A stretch of 64,000 nucleotides of DNA from NCBI RefSeq assembly GCF_016714285.1, contig NZ_JADJNN010000020.1, positions 62,001 through 126,000 of the forward strand. Direction: 5' to 3'. This stretch comes from Nannocystis sp. (lineage in GTDB: Bacteria; Myxococcota_A; Polyangia; Nannocystales; Nannocystaceae). The notes under the pieces were generated by a model. It did no database searches and was not told the origin of the DNA. It saw nothing but the letters and a program-made list of their open reading frames with translations. This document shows, piece after piece, positions 17,237-26,343 of the stretch. The translations under genes and the position numbers were made by a program. Position 1 is the first letter of the stretch. Each line of letters opens with the position of its first letter.

Positions 17237-17465
17237 GTCACGACAACGACGAGGGCCCTTCGAAGGCTCTCAGGACTGGACCGCTCAACTCCAGCGGTAC
17301 CGGGTAGCAGCGGCTCATTCGCTTCTCGGAAGCCACACCGGAATAGCCGCTGCTACCCGATGTACCGCACAGTCAAGAGCGGGCCAGTGAAGCGTGGATG
17401 AGCATGGAACAAGGACGGCGATCCGCCGCCCGGGTTGCAAGGCTTGCCCTCGTCGTTGTCGTGAC
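17237..17465 (-). ncRNA. Retron msr-msd RNA with a1/a2 inverted repeats
   Basis: Fills the gap between the SWIM gene and the reverse transcriptase, in the same direction. Ends are defined by a perfect 20-bp inverted repeat: 17446-17465 (a1, 5' on this strand) and 17237-17256 (a2). Just inside a1 is CAAGCC, whose G (17443) is a candidate branching guanosine. The msr part (17389-17445) has a small hairpin (CGGCG/CGCCG, 17416-17428). The msd part (17275-17388) folds into a long hairpin: an outer 12-bp arm with one mismatch (17275-17286 with 17377-17388), an inner 22-bp arm with a two-base bulge (17294-17315 with 17345-17368), and an apical GCTTC-TCG-GAAGC loop. This layout is that of myxobacterial retrons. 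Confidence 0.92.
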
Positions 17466-17510
17466 AAAATCGTGGATCGTGGTTGGGGGGAGTACCTCGG
17501 GAACGGGTGA

Positions 17511-19148
17511 TTATCCCTGCGTGCGGCGGTGCGAGATCCGCAGCGCCAGTATATGCTCACAGGGGCCTTTGTACAGCTTATTTTGCGTGTAGAAATTGCA
17601 CGTACAGGTGGCGCTGGCGAGCCGCTGGTCGCGGTCGATCGTCAGCTCCGGCTCGTATACGCGGCCGTCCTTGACCTTGCCGCGCAGGCGCAGGCCCGCC
17701 GGGCTGTCCTCGGCGAGGACGCGCGACACCGCCTTCTCGTCGACCAGGCGATTGGCCGACTGCTCGCGCTCGTTGGAGAAGCGCAGCTTGCTCATCGGCA
17801 GCGGCTCGCGGCTCAGCTCGCGGACCCGGTAGACCTGCTTGTTCAGGTCGTAGATGGCCCGGCCCGCCTGGGTGTAGATGCCGAGCGCCGCCAGCACGGC
17901 CGCGCGGTCGAGCTCCAGACTGCGCGCCAGCTCGTCCGTGCTGGCGACCCAGTGCTTCTTGAGCCCCTCGAAGACCCGCCGCTTGGTGAACTCGTCGACC
18001 TCGGCGCGCGGCGCCATCAGGTCGAAGTTGCCGGCCTGCGACCAGTCATTGGCGGTCCAGCCCGACAGCCCGAGGGTGAAGTTCATGTGCCCGAGGTCGG
18101 CGATGTAGAACGACGGCAGGCCGCTGCCGAGCAGGTGCACCGTGAACTTCTTGGCCAGCTGGATCAGCCGCTCGAGGATGAAGATCCGGCGTCGACCCCA
18201 GACCCTTATCTCGTGCTCCTTGTCCCCGAGATAGGGCGAGCGCGGGAAGGTCAGCTTGAGGTTCCACGGCTCGAACACCACCTGCACCGGCTGGCCCGGC
18301 TTGAGCAGATAACGCAGGCTGCGCGGCCCCGTCTTCTCCTTGCTGCGGCGCAGCACGAAGCACAGGTTGTGCACGTCCATCGGGTGCAGGTCGAAGCTCA
18401 CGGTCGGCAGCGTCATCGCCGAGCTGACCTGCAAGAACCCGCGCACCCAGGTGTCGGGCAGGTCGATCTTCAGCTCCTTGAAGGTATCCTCGGCCTGGGT
18501 CTGCACCTCGAAGCCCGAGGGGTCGACCTGAAACATCGTCGTCTTGTAGCGGCGGATCTTCTGGAACTCGTTGTAGAGGTCCGCCGAATAGTCGATGTTG
18601 GTGGTCCCGCAGGCGAACTCGCCGATGTTCTTGAAGACCTCGTAGCTGGCCCCGAGGCGCCCGTAGGTCGACTCGTCCTGGCTGAAGCACTCGAAGAAGA
18701 CCTCGTCCGGGTGCACCGTGATCACCGGGTCGAGCACGAACCAGGCGTCGAGGTCCTTCTTGTACAGATAGTCGAAGTAGCGCCGCTTGGCCGCGTAATA
18801 CGGGCCCATGCGCTCGTTGCTGGTCCGGATCAGGCGATCGAGCTCGGCCTGCAGGTCCTTCACCTGGGCGGCGTTGCGGCTGCGCTGCACCGCGACCTGC
18901 TGCCAATTGAGCTGCTCCTGCTGGGCCAGCCAGGCCAGGTAGACCGTCTTGTCCTTGGGCTTGAAGCGCAGGTCCGAGACCACCACCGCGTTCAACGCGG
19001 AGATGGCCTCGCGGAACTCGAGGGCCTTCTCGAGCTCGCCGCGGAAGTAGGTCGGCTCGCGCTTGGTGTCCGGCGCGAACGACATGTTGGTCGCGCGCGC
19101 GCTCGAATCGACGGCGGAGCTGCCGTGATACCGGTACTCAAACTCCAC
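17511..19148 (-). CDS. Winged-helix/SWIM zinc-finger protein of the retron operon
   Basis: 545 residues. The C-terminus holds a SWIM zinc finger, C515-x-C517-x12-C530-x-H532. Before it, residues about 400-470 (EFTKRRVFEGLKKHWVASTD and following) read as a winged-helix domain. The N-terminal 390 residues are not a family I can name; they include a Lys-rich coiled coil near 85-125. The start is GTG 19148, preceded by a strong GGGGAGG at six bases and overlapping the stop of the HEAT gene by 11 bases, so the two are translationally coupled. With the HEAT/ARM protein and RT this matches the partner set of type XIII retrons (WHSWIM). Confidence 0.85.
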   Translation of the reverse strand: MEFEYRYHGSSAVDSSARATNMSFAPDTKREPTYFRGELEKALEFREAISALNAVVVSDLRFKPKDKTVYLAWLAQQEQLNWQQVAVQRSRNAAQVKDLQAELDRLIRTSNERMGPYYAAKRRYFDYLYKKDLDAWFVLDPVITVHPDEVFFECFSQDESTYGRLGASYEVFKNIGEFACGTTNIDYSADLYNEFQKIRRYKTTMFQVDPSGFEVQTQAEDTFKELKIDLPDTWVRGFLQVSSAMTLPTVSFDLHPMDVHNLCFVLRRSKEKTGPRSLRYLLKPGQPVQVVFEPWNLKLTFPRSPYLGDKEHEIRVWGRRRIFILERLIQLAKKFTVHLLGSGLPSFYIADLGHMNFTLGLSGWTANDWSQAGNFDLMAPRAEVDEFTKRRVFEGLKKHWVASTDELARSLELDRAAVLAALGIYTQAGRAIYDLNKQVYRVRELSREPLPMSKLRFSNEREQSANRLVDEKAVSRVLAEDSPAGLRLRGKVKDGRVYEPELTIDRDQRLASATCTCNFYTQNKLYKGPCEHILALRISHRRTQG

Positions 19149-22100
19149 GGCGCACCTCCCCCTTGGCCTGCCCCTTGCCCTGCTTGCGCGCCCACATCGG
19201 CGGCTCCTTGATCTCGATCGGCAGCGGGGTGTCGGGGAAGCGCCGCGCCACCCCGACCATCGCCTCGATGCTGGCCGCCTTGTCGCCGATCGCCATCGTC
19301 AGGCTCTGCCGCGTCATCAGCGTCGCCACCAGCTGCGCCGCCTCCGGCGACTTCTCCAGCTCGGCCCGCAGGAACGCGAACACCCGCGCCTTGGCCACCC
19401 GCCCGCGGTTCACCCGCGACAGCACGCCGAGGAAGTACGGCTCGAGCGCCCGCAGCCGCTCGAGCGAGCCCGCCGCGTAGGCCTCGAGGTAGTTGGTCGC
19501 GAACAGCTGCACGTCGGCCGACGGGTGCTCGCTGAGCCGCAGCAGGTACTCGTGGCCGTGGCCCTCCTGGAAGAAGCGGGTCACCAGCTCGCGGCCGAAG
19601 GCCTGCACGTCGGCCCGCACGCTGTCGCACACTGCTACCAGCACGTCGGGCGTGAAGTCGTGCTCGGAGAAGCCGCGGAACAGCTCGAAGGCGACCCGGC
19701 GCGAGTCCTCCCAGCTGGCGTCGAGGATCTTGATCGCCGCGCTCATGTCGGCGAGCAGGCGCGGCTTGTTCTCGCGGAAGAACTTCCACGCCGCCTCGCG
19801 CACCGACAGGATCTCGTGGCTGGCCAGGCGGGCGACCTCGGCGACCTCGAGGCTGGCCGGGTCGACGTTGCGGCCGAGCAAGATGCCCCCGAGCTCCTGC
19901 GCCGGCGCGTGCTTCGAGCGCAGCAGGCGGAGCACCACGTCCTTGTTCACCGCCCCGAGCGCGGCCGCCAGATCGGTCTTGAGCAGCGCGAGCACGAAGC
20001 TGTGCACCCCCTCGTGCTCCTCCTTGGTCAGCAGCACGACCAGCAGCGGCGGCACCACCGAGTCGCCGAAGCTCGCGTAGGCGGCCAGGCGCTGCATCAC
20101 CGGGCGGATCGCCGCTCGCTGGTCCGGCAGCGCCGAGGTCGCGAAGGCCAGCAGCAGGTTGACCCGCGTCAGCAGGGTCATGTCCGGCAAACCCCCGAAC
20201 AGGCGCACCCCGAGGCTGCGCACGCTGGCGTGCTTCGACTCGACCGCCAGCGCGACGATCAGCTCCTCCGGCAGATCCTCGGGGCGGATGTCGTGGGCCA
20301 GCAACACGTCGGCCGCGAAGGTCTGCACGCCGGCCAGCGGATGGCGCACGAGGTCGTGCAGCACGTCGATGCCGAGGCCGCGCAGCGGGCGGGGGAAGGC
20401 GCGCAGCAGCGTCTCGCCGCCCTCACGCGCGCGCAGCTCGTGGGCCGCGTCATCGGGGAAGCCGAGCATCACCGCGATGGCGCCGGCGATCAGGGCCTCG
20501 GCCGCGCCGCCCCCGAGGGTCACGCTGGCCAGCAGGGTCCGCGCGTAGCTCCGCGTGTCGGCGTAGGCCGAGAGCACCAGGCCGACCATCAGGTCGCGGG
20601 CCCCGGCGAAGCGCGCCCGGTCGGCGTCGATCCAGCTGCGCGCCGTGCGACGAGCGTCGTCGACCGGACAGCTCGCCAGCGCCGCCACCAACTCGAAGTC
20701 CGGGTGGTTGGCGTCGTAGCGGGCCAGCGCCAGATCGTAGCCGAGCCGCGCCGTCACCTCGTAGGGCCGCCCGAGCAGCATCACGATCGCGTCGACGTCC
20801 AGCTGATCGCAGAACTCCTTGTTGGCCCGCAGCGCCCGCGCCGCGAACTCGTGCACCGGCCCGCACGCGCTCTCGGCCAGCAGGTGCAGCAGCCCCACCG
20901 GCATCTCGTCCCACAGCTTCGGGTACGCCTCCTCGCGGACCTCGGGCGCCGGGTCGCCCGGCTTGAAGCGACCCTTGCAGCGCCAGGCCAGGGTCACGCC
21001 CTTGAGCTCGTAGCGGCTGCTCTCACCGTACAGGATGTAGTTGAGCGCGAGGTAGGGCGCGAAGCGATCGAAGTGGGTGTGGTTGCGCTTGCGGGTGCTG
21101 TAGTCGTAGCGCGACATGCTGCGCGGCTCGGCGGCGTCCGCGTCGGTGAAGGGCAGCAGCACGCCGACGGCCATGCGCACGTAGCCGGCGGCGTCGCCGA
21201 GGCTGCCCAGGCGATCGAGCGAGCTCCAACAGCGCCGCCGCAGGTAGGTCCGCGTCTTGCTGCCGTAGGCCAGGCGACTGTCGGGCTTCTTGAGCTCGGT
21301 GGCGATGACGGTGTAGCGGCCGTCGACGTGGGTGCCGCGGCGGTTGGCCGCGTAGTTGCCCGGGGTCTTCTCGAAGCGGTGCGCGAGCAGGCCGAACACC
21401 TCGGCGTCGCCGCGCAGCTCGGCGATCTTGAAGATGTGGCGGATCTCGCGGAAGCGGCCCGGCTTGAGCTCGACCTGCCGCAGCGCCGCCAGCAACCCGG
21501 GGCGCACGATCTCGTCGTCGATGCGGTAGAGGGTCTCCAGCACCGCCGCCGATTCGCCGGCCGCGAGGGCCCGCGCCAACACCTCGGAGAACGCCTCCGC
21601 GGGCCCCTGCGAGGCCGCGTAGCGCAGCCCCGGCGGCAGCTCCTGCTGCGCCTCCGCGACCACCGCCGCGCGCAGCGAGCCACCCCACGCGCGCAGCATC
21701 TCCAGCGCCACCCGCTGCACCATCGGCGACTTCGCGGACTTCGGCACCAGCGTCCCGAGGTTGGCCAGCGCCTTGTCCGGCGTCAGCCCGAGCTGGCGCC
21801 GCGCCGTCGTCAGCGCCGCGAAGGTCGTCTCGTCGCCGCAGCGAGCCAGCGCCCACGCGAGGCTGTACTCGAGGCGCACGTCGCCCGAACCCAGCTTCGC
21901 CAGCATCAGCGGCACCGCGGCCTTGAGCCGCATCTCGCCCGCGCGCCACACCACCCGCCCGTAGTCCCACGGCCGGCGGAAGCTCGCGCTGTTGCCGAGC
22001 CGGGCCAGCACGGCGGACTCCCGCCCGAGCCCGCGTGCCCGCGGCGGCGGCGGAGCAGCGCGCTCACTCGCAGCTGTCGAGGAAGCGGCGGCCGCCGCCT

Positions 22101-22341
22101 CGGCGGTCTCGCTGTAGCCCTTGCGCTGCTTCTCCTCGACGAGCTTGGCGAAGATCGATCGCGCGGTCGGCTCGGCGACCGGCGAGTCCGTCTTGGTGCC
22201 ATCCTTGAGCGGCTGCCCGCGGCGGCCGAATTGGAAGTTCACCACGAACTTGCCGCGGCTCACCTCGCACAGGTCGACAATGTAGACCTTGTCGGAGTTG
22301 CCCTCTCGGACGCCCAGGGAGACGCGGCGAATCAGCTTCAC
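19138..22341 (-). CDS. WGR-domain HEAT/ARM-repeat protein of the retron operon
   Basis: 1,067 residues, probably a cytosolic scaffold or effector. The N-terminus (1-80) is a WGR domain (VVNFQFGRRGQPLKDGT; F38-G39-R40 in place of Trp-Gly-Arg), a nucleic-acid-binding module also present in PARP proteins. A short Ala-rich linker precedes about 950 residues of alpha-helical HEAT/ARM repeats. The start is GTG 22341 after GGGGGAGG, with short spacing. First gene of the retron operon: its stop overlaps the SWIM gene start. Function in anti-phage defence is inferred from association with retrons, not from the sequence. Confidence 0.85.
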   Translation of the reverse strand: MKLIRRVSLGVREGNSDKVYIVDLCEVSRGKFVVNFQFGRRGQPLKDGTKTDSPVAEPTARSIFAKLVEEKQRKGYSETAEAAAAASSTAASERAAPPPPRARGLGRESAVLARLGNSASFRRPWDYGRVVWRAGEMRLKAAVPLMLAKLGSGDVRLEYSLAWALARCGDETTFAALTTARRQLGLTPDKALANLGTLVPKSAKSPMVQRVALEMLRAWGGSLRAAVVAEAQQELPPGLRYAASQGPAEAFSEVLARALAAGESAAVLETLYRIDDEIVRPGLLAALRQVELKPGRFREIRHIFKIAELRGDAEVFGLLAHRFEKTPGNYAANRRGTHVDGRYTVIATELKKPDSRLAYGSKTRTYLRRRCWSSLDRLGSLGDAAGYVRMAVGVLLPFTDADAAEPRSMSRYDYSTRKRNHTHFDRFAPYLALNYILYGESSRYELKGVTLAWRCKGRFKPGDPAPEVREEAYPKLWDEMPVGLLHLLAESACGPVHEFAARALRANKEFCDQLDVDAIVMLLGRPYEVTARLGYDLALARYDANHPDFELVAALASCPVDDARRTARSWIDADRARFAGARDLMVGLVLSAYADTRSYARTLLASVTLGGGAAEALIAGAIAVMLGFPDDAAHELRAREGGETLLRAFPRPLRGLGIDVLHDLVRHPLAGVQTFAADVLLAHDIRPEDLPEELIVALAVESKHASVRSLGVRLFGGLPDMTLLTRVNLLLAFATSALPDQRAAIRPVMQRLAAYASFGDSVVPPLLVVLLTKEEHEGVHSFVLALLKTDLAAALGAVNKDVVLRLLRSKHAPAQELGGILLGRNVDPASLEVAEVARLASHEILSVREAAWKFFRENKPRLLADMSAAIKILDASWEDSRRVAFELFRGFSEHDFTPDVLVAVCDSVRADVQAFGRELVTRFFQEGHGHEYLLRLSEHPSADVQLFATNYLEAYAAGSLERLRALEPYFLGVLSRVNRGRVAKARVFAFLRAELEKSPEAAQLVATLMTRQSLTMAIGDKAASIEAMVGVARRFPDTPLPIEIKEPPMWARKQGKGQAKGEVRRGV

Positions 22342-22491
22342 GACCTCCCCCTTTTACGCGAGGCACGAGCGCCGACGCAAGCCCACCCGCGATCTCGATC
22401 GGATCACGATCGGCTCCGCGAATCCTCGGACCCGAATCCTCGACCCCCCTGACACCACGCTTGACAGCGACGTGATAGCCTGACCCCGCTC

Positions 22492-24144
22492 ATGCGCGTG
22501 CGATCCTGCGGGCTCCTCACCCCGGTGTGTTTGTTCAGCGTGATCGCCTGCGGCGAGGACCCGGTCGCGACCAGCGAGACCACTTCCGCGAGCACCACCG
22601 CAGAGACCACCGCAGCGACCACCGCAGAGACCACCACCGCCGCGCCCACGACGACCGCAGAACCACCGACCACCTCAGATACGCCGACCACCGCCGCGAG
22701 CACCGGCGAAGCCCCCGAACCACCCGCGATCGCGCGCGGCATCCGGCTCACGCGCGTGACCGCGACCCAGGGCGTGCAGACGGAGATCGTCCGCGACGGG
22801 CTCGAGCTGCCGCCCGAGGACTACGCCGTGGCGCTCATCAGTCGCCGCAAGACCGTGCTGCGCGCCGACTGGAGCCTCCACGCCAGCTTCGTGCCGCGCG
22901 AGCTCCTGGCCCGACTGACCTTGTACACGCCTGAGGGCGAGACCCACGTCGACGAGTACAAGGCGCTGGTCGAGGGTCCGAGCAACGACGGCGACTTCAC
23001 CAGGACCTTCCGCTGGCAGCTGCCCGCCGAGCTGGTGCGCCCGGGCATGGAGTACCGCATCGAGGCCTTCGAGGCCGACCCCGAGGCGGCCAGCGGCGAG
23101 GTCTCCGACCCGCCCCCGATCTTGCCGCTCGCCGGCCGCGGCAAGCTGGTGGTCGAGGACAACCCGATGGTGATCAAGGTGGAGCTCATCCCGGTCAAGC
23201 ACGTGTTCGATGGCATGACCTGCATGCCCACGATCACCGACGACGACGTGCTGGACATGCAGAAGTGGATGGAGCAGCACAACGCGGTCGAGCGCGCCGA
23301 GCTCACCGTCGCCGAGCCGATGGAGTACACCGAGTCCATCGGCACCGCGGAGGAGGGCTTCGTACCGGTCCTCACCGCGCTCGGCATCCACCGCGCCAAG
23401 GTCAAGCCCGCCGCCAACGTGTACTGGTACGGCCTGCTCCAGAGCTGCGACGCCTACCCGATCGGCCTGCTCGGCCAGGCCTACGGCATCCCCGAGGCCC
23501 CGACCGTCGGCCTCGCCTTCCAGCGCATCGCCACCGGCCGCTACCTCGGCAGCGGCGCCGACGCGCGCGATACCTTCGTCCACGAGGTCGGCCACAGCCA
23601 GGGCCGCTATCACATCCGCTGCAGCGGCGGCGAGGCCGGCACCGACCCCGACTATCCCCACCCCAACGGCCGCATCGGCGTGTGGGGCTACGGCATCCAC
23701 GACACCCAGCTGCGCTCGCCCACCGGCTATCGCGACTACATGACCTACTGCGACAACAGCTTCGTGTCCGACTACGGCTGGGACCTGACCTACGGCTTCA
23801 TCAAGGAGCTGTCGAGCTGGGACATGGCCGGCGCCCCCGCGGAGGACGCACCGCTGCTGGTCGGCACGCTCCACAGCGACGGCAGCGCGACCTGGTGGAC
23901 CACCCGCGGCAGCGCCCCGCTGCGCGGCCGCAGTTCGGACACCCGCGTCGAGTTCGCGATCGCCGGCGAAACCATCACGCTGCCCGCGAGCGTCGGCGAG
24001 ATCCCCGACTCGAGCGCCAAGGTCGTCGCGGCACCGCTGCCGCCACGCTGGGCCGAGGTCGACGCGCTGCGCCTCGTCGTCGCCGGCCAGCTGCGCCACG
24101 CGAGCCCACGCGCCGCTGTCCGCGAGCTGCACGCGGCGCCCTGA
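22492..24144 (+). CDS. Metzincin-type zinc metalloprotease lipoprotein
   Basis: 550 residues. Lipobox IAC near residue 20, then a Thr/Ala/Glu linker (24-80). Zinc site H364-E-V-G-H-S-Q-G-R-Y-H374 fits HExxHxxGxxH, and a Met-turn follows (DYMTYC, Met417), so this is a metzincin-type peptidase fold. The 53-residue gap from the zinc site to the Met-turn is typical. Likely anchored at the cell surface with the catalytic domain outside, perhaps for prey-protein digestion (inference). It is divergent from the retron operon, 150 bases away. No close named family identified. Confidence 0.87.
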   Translation: MRVRSCGLLTPVCLFSVIACGEDPVATSETTSASTTAETTAATTAETTTAAPTTTAEPPTTSDTPTTAASTGEAPEPPAIARGIRLTRVTATQGVQTEIVRDGLELPPEDYAVALISRRKTVLRADWSLHASFVPRELLARLTLYTPEGETHVDEYKALVEGPSNDGDFTRTFRWQLPAELVRPGMEYRIEAFEADPEAASGEVSDPPPILPLAGRGKLVVEDNPMVIKVELIPVKHVFDGMTCMPTITDDDVLDMQKWMEQHNAVERAELTVAEPMEYTESIGTAEEGFVPVLTALGIHRAKVKPAANVYWYGLLQSCDAYPIGLLGQAYGIPEAPTVGLAFQRIATGRYLGSGADARDTFVHEVGHSQGRYHIRCSGGEAGTDPDYPHPNGRIGVWGYGIHDTQLRSPTGYRDYMTYCDNSFVSDYGWDLTYGFIKELSSWDMAGAPAEDAPLLVGTLHSDGSATWWTTRGSAPLRGRSSDTRVEFAIAGETITLPASVGEIPDSSAKVVAAPLPPRWAEVDALRLVVAGQLRHASPRAAVRELHAAP

Positions 24145-24160
24145 ATCTGGCGGCGCTGGC

Positions 24161-24766
24161 TCAGGGCTTCGGCGTGGCCACGGCCGGCGTGACCGCGGGC
24201 GCGACGGCGGCCGGCGTGTCCGTGGCCACCGCGCTGGCCGCTGGCGCCGGCGTCGACTGCGGGGGCGGCTGCGGCCCGCCGCAGATCTTCGAGCCCACCT
24301 TGCAGCCGCGGACCTTCAACGCGTCGAGCATCTCGGGCACGCGCGGGGCGTACTCGCCGACGTGCTCGCGCCCACCGGCGACCTGCAGCACGACCTTGTA
24401 CTTGTCGGTGACGACCAGCACCACCGTGTAGAACTTGGGGATCTCGGTGTCGTAGGCCTGGTAGTCGAAGTCGAAGCGGGTGCCGACCTGACCGTTGCCG
24501 GTCTTGACCGCGCTCTGAGCCTTCAGCACATAGCCGCGGTTGCCGAGCTTCTTGACCAGGTCGGCGCCCCAGAACGCGAGCGTGCCGCCCTTGACGTTGT
24601 CGAAGCGGCGCACGCTGAGGCCGACGTTGTCCTGGGCCTTCATGCGGGTCTCCCAGCCGTGCTCGTGGACCACGGCGAAACCGGCGGGCGGCTCGATCTT
24701 GTAGGCGGCGCAGCCCGGGAGCAGGGCGGCGGCGAGGAGCAGGGTGGATGCGTTGCGGTGGTTCAT
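24161..24766 (-). CDS. Lipoprotein of unknown function
   Basis: 201 residues. Signal peptide with lipobox (LLPGCAAY), a globular domain of about 150 residues with no family I recognise, then a low-complexity Ala/Pro/Thr tail (about 35 residues). The domain mixes beta-rich stretches (KFYTVVLVVTDKYKVVLQVAG) and ends with two cysteines. The start at 24766 is two bases beyond the stop of the upstream DUF4349 gene, so the two form a tightly coupled operon. Confidence 0.75.
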   Translation of the reverse strand: MNHRNASTLLLAAALLPGCAAYKIEPPAGFAVVHEHGWETRMKAQDNVGLSVRRFDNVKGGTLAFWGADLVKKLGNRGYVLKAQSAVKTGNGQVGTRFDFDYQAYDTEIPKFYTVVLVVTDKYKVVLQVAGGREHVGEYAPRVPEMLDALKVRGCKVGSKICGGPQPPPQSTPAPAASAVATDTPAAVAPAVTPAVATPKP

Positions 24767-24767
24767 G

Positions 24768-25706
24768 TCAGTTCCACTCCGTCGCCTCGACGCCGAGGCC
24801 ATCGACCCACGGGAAGGGATCGTTGCTCGAGGGGATCGTGTTCTGCGGCCCGCGCTGGCTCATGCGCACGGTCAGGGTGCTAAAGCCGATGAGGCTCTCC
24901 AACAGGCGCAGGCGACCCATCGCCTGCTCGAGCTCCATGGTGATGCGGTCGACCGACTCGCGGACCTTGAGCGCCTCGTCGACGTTGCGGGCCTGCTTGA
25001 GCAGGACCAGCAACTGCTGCTGGGTCTCCCGCAGCACCCGGATGCGCGTGACGAGGTCGACGTACTCCTCGGAGACATCGCGGGCCTGCAGAGTACGCGC
25101 CTCGACGACGCCCAGGCGCGCCAGCTCGTCCATCACGCCGCGCAGCGCCGGCGCGGGGATCCGCAGCACGTAGAAGCCCTGCGACATGTTGGCCACATAA
25201 CCGCCAGCGGCCAGCGTCAGCGCCTCGGCCCGCTGCATGGCGTCCTCGAGCTTGTACACCGACACCTGCATCTCGGCGGTGTAGATGATCTGGCGGGCGA
25301 ACTGCTTCTTCGCCTCGCTGCTGTCGGCCGGCGGGTCGCCCTCGCGGGCCTCGCTCGGCTTGGGCTTGGGCTCGGCGATGCGGTTGTCGCCGCTGCTGCC
25401 CGTCGCCGTGCCAGGCACCCCGCCCGCTGGACTGCGCGCCGGCGCGGCGGTCACCGAGGTCGGCTCGCTGCGGCTGTACGACTCGTCCTTGGCGTCGTCG
25501 TAGTCGATGCTCTTCTTGGACTCGGCGTAGTCCGCTGACGGCGCGCCAGGAGCCTCCTCCATCTCGCCGCCGCCGCCGCTCCCGCTGAAGCCGGCGGACT
25601 CCGGCATCGCTGGTGGAGAGGCTGCGTCGGAGTAGCTGCGCTTGGCGCAGCCCGGCGCGAGGCCCAGGAGGGCGGAGCACAGCAGCATCAGGGACAATCG
25701 CGACAT
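24768..25706 (-). CDS. DUF4349 lipoprotein
   Basis: 312 residues. Lipobox GLAPGCAKR, a Ser/Gly/Ala-rich linker (30-130), then the DUF4349 region: RQIIYTAEMQVSVYKLEDAMQRAEALTLAAGGYV, LRIPAPALRGVMDELARLG, and a helical segment (EEYVDLVTRIRVLRETQQQL ... VRESVDRITMELEQAMGRLRLLE) that should form a coiled coil. Usual DUF4349 proteins end in one membrane helix; here the C-terminus lacks it, so anchoring must be by the N-terminal lipid. Function unknown; the lipoprotein at 24161-24766 is co-transcribed. Confidence 0.85.
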   Translation of the reverse strand: MSRLSLMLLCSALLGLAPGCAKRSYSDAASPPAMPESAGFSGSGGGGEMEEAPGAPSADYAESKKSIDYDDAKDESYSRSEPTSVTAAPARSPAGGVPGTATGSSGDNRIAEPKPKPSEAREGDPPADSSEAKKQFARQIIYTAEMQVSVYKLEDAMQRAEALTLAAGGYVANMSQGFYVLRIPAPALRGVMDELARLGVVEARTLQARDVSEEYVDLVTRIRVLRETQQQLLVLLKQARNVDEALKVRESVDRITMELEQAMGRLRLLESLIGFSTLTVRMSQRGPQNTIPSSNDPFPWVDGLGVEATEWN

Positions 25707-25813
25707 CGGGGGCCTCGTATGGCGAGAGGGGCTCGGGTCAGGCCCGAACGCGGGGACCGGCCGCGAGCTTACACGGCTTGCGAGGACGCGTCGCCGTGGC
25801 AGATACTGGCCGT

Positions 25814-26341
25814 ATGCGGATGCAACTGAGCCGCCTGGGGCTGGCGCTGCTGCTCGCCGGCAGCGCGACGCTGGCGTCGGCCTGCGAGGGCTCCGAGCTG
25901 GCCGCGACCCCGGCGCAGCCGTGGCCGACGGGGCTGCCGAGGCCGCCCAGCGCCGCCGAGGCGAGCGCGCTCAAGGCGTCCGGCGTGGCGTGGACCGACC
26001 CGCAGGTCCGGCAGTTCTATCTCGACCAGGTGGCGAAGATCGCCGACGCGGACGCGGAGCTGCAGCGCGCCGGCAAGTCCGTCGAGGCCAGGGCACGGGC
26101 CGCCTTCACCGCTCGCCACGAGGCGCGCATGACCGCCCGGGCGATGATGCAGGACGCCGCCGCGGTCGAGGCCCTGCGCGCGCGCGACCGCGAAAAGTAC
26201 AACTCGCCCGACGGCCCGACCTTCGAGTACCTGCTCGAACGAGCCCAACAAAAGGGCCTCACCGGCGACGCGATCTTCCAGTCGATCATCGACAGCGCCC
26301 AGCGCACGGACGCGGCGACCAACCGCAGCATGGGGTTATAA
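25814..26341 (+). CDS. Secreted protein of unknown function
   Basis: 175 residues with a signal peptide ending near LASAC (residues 20-24), which could serve as a weak lipobox. The mature part is largely helical and charged (QVAKIADADAELQRAGKSVEARARAAFTARHEARMTARAMMQ). No family recognised. Start MRMQLSRLGL gives the only sensible signal peptide. Its stop is two bases before the next gene, so the two are co-transcribed. Confidence 0.72.
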   Translation: MRMQLSRLGLALLLAGSATLASACEGSELAATPAQPWPTGLPRPPSAAEASALKASGVAWTDPQVRQFYLDQVAKIADADAELQRAGKSVEARARAAFTARHEARMTARAMMQDAAAVEALRARDREKYNSPDGPTFEYLLERAQQKGLTGDAIFQSIIDSAQRTDAATNRSMGL

Positions 26342-26343
26342 GC

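Noticed and set aside
19525..22452. Open frame of 975 codons on the plus strand
   Set aside because: Antisense to the HEAT/WGR gene; no domain, biased His/Arg/Gln composition.
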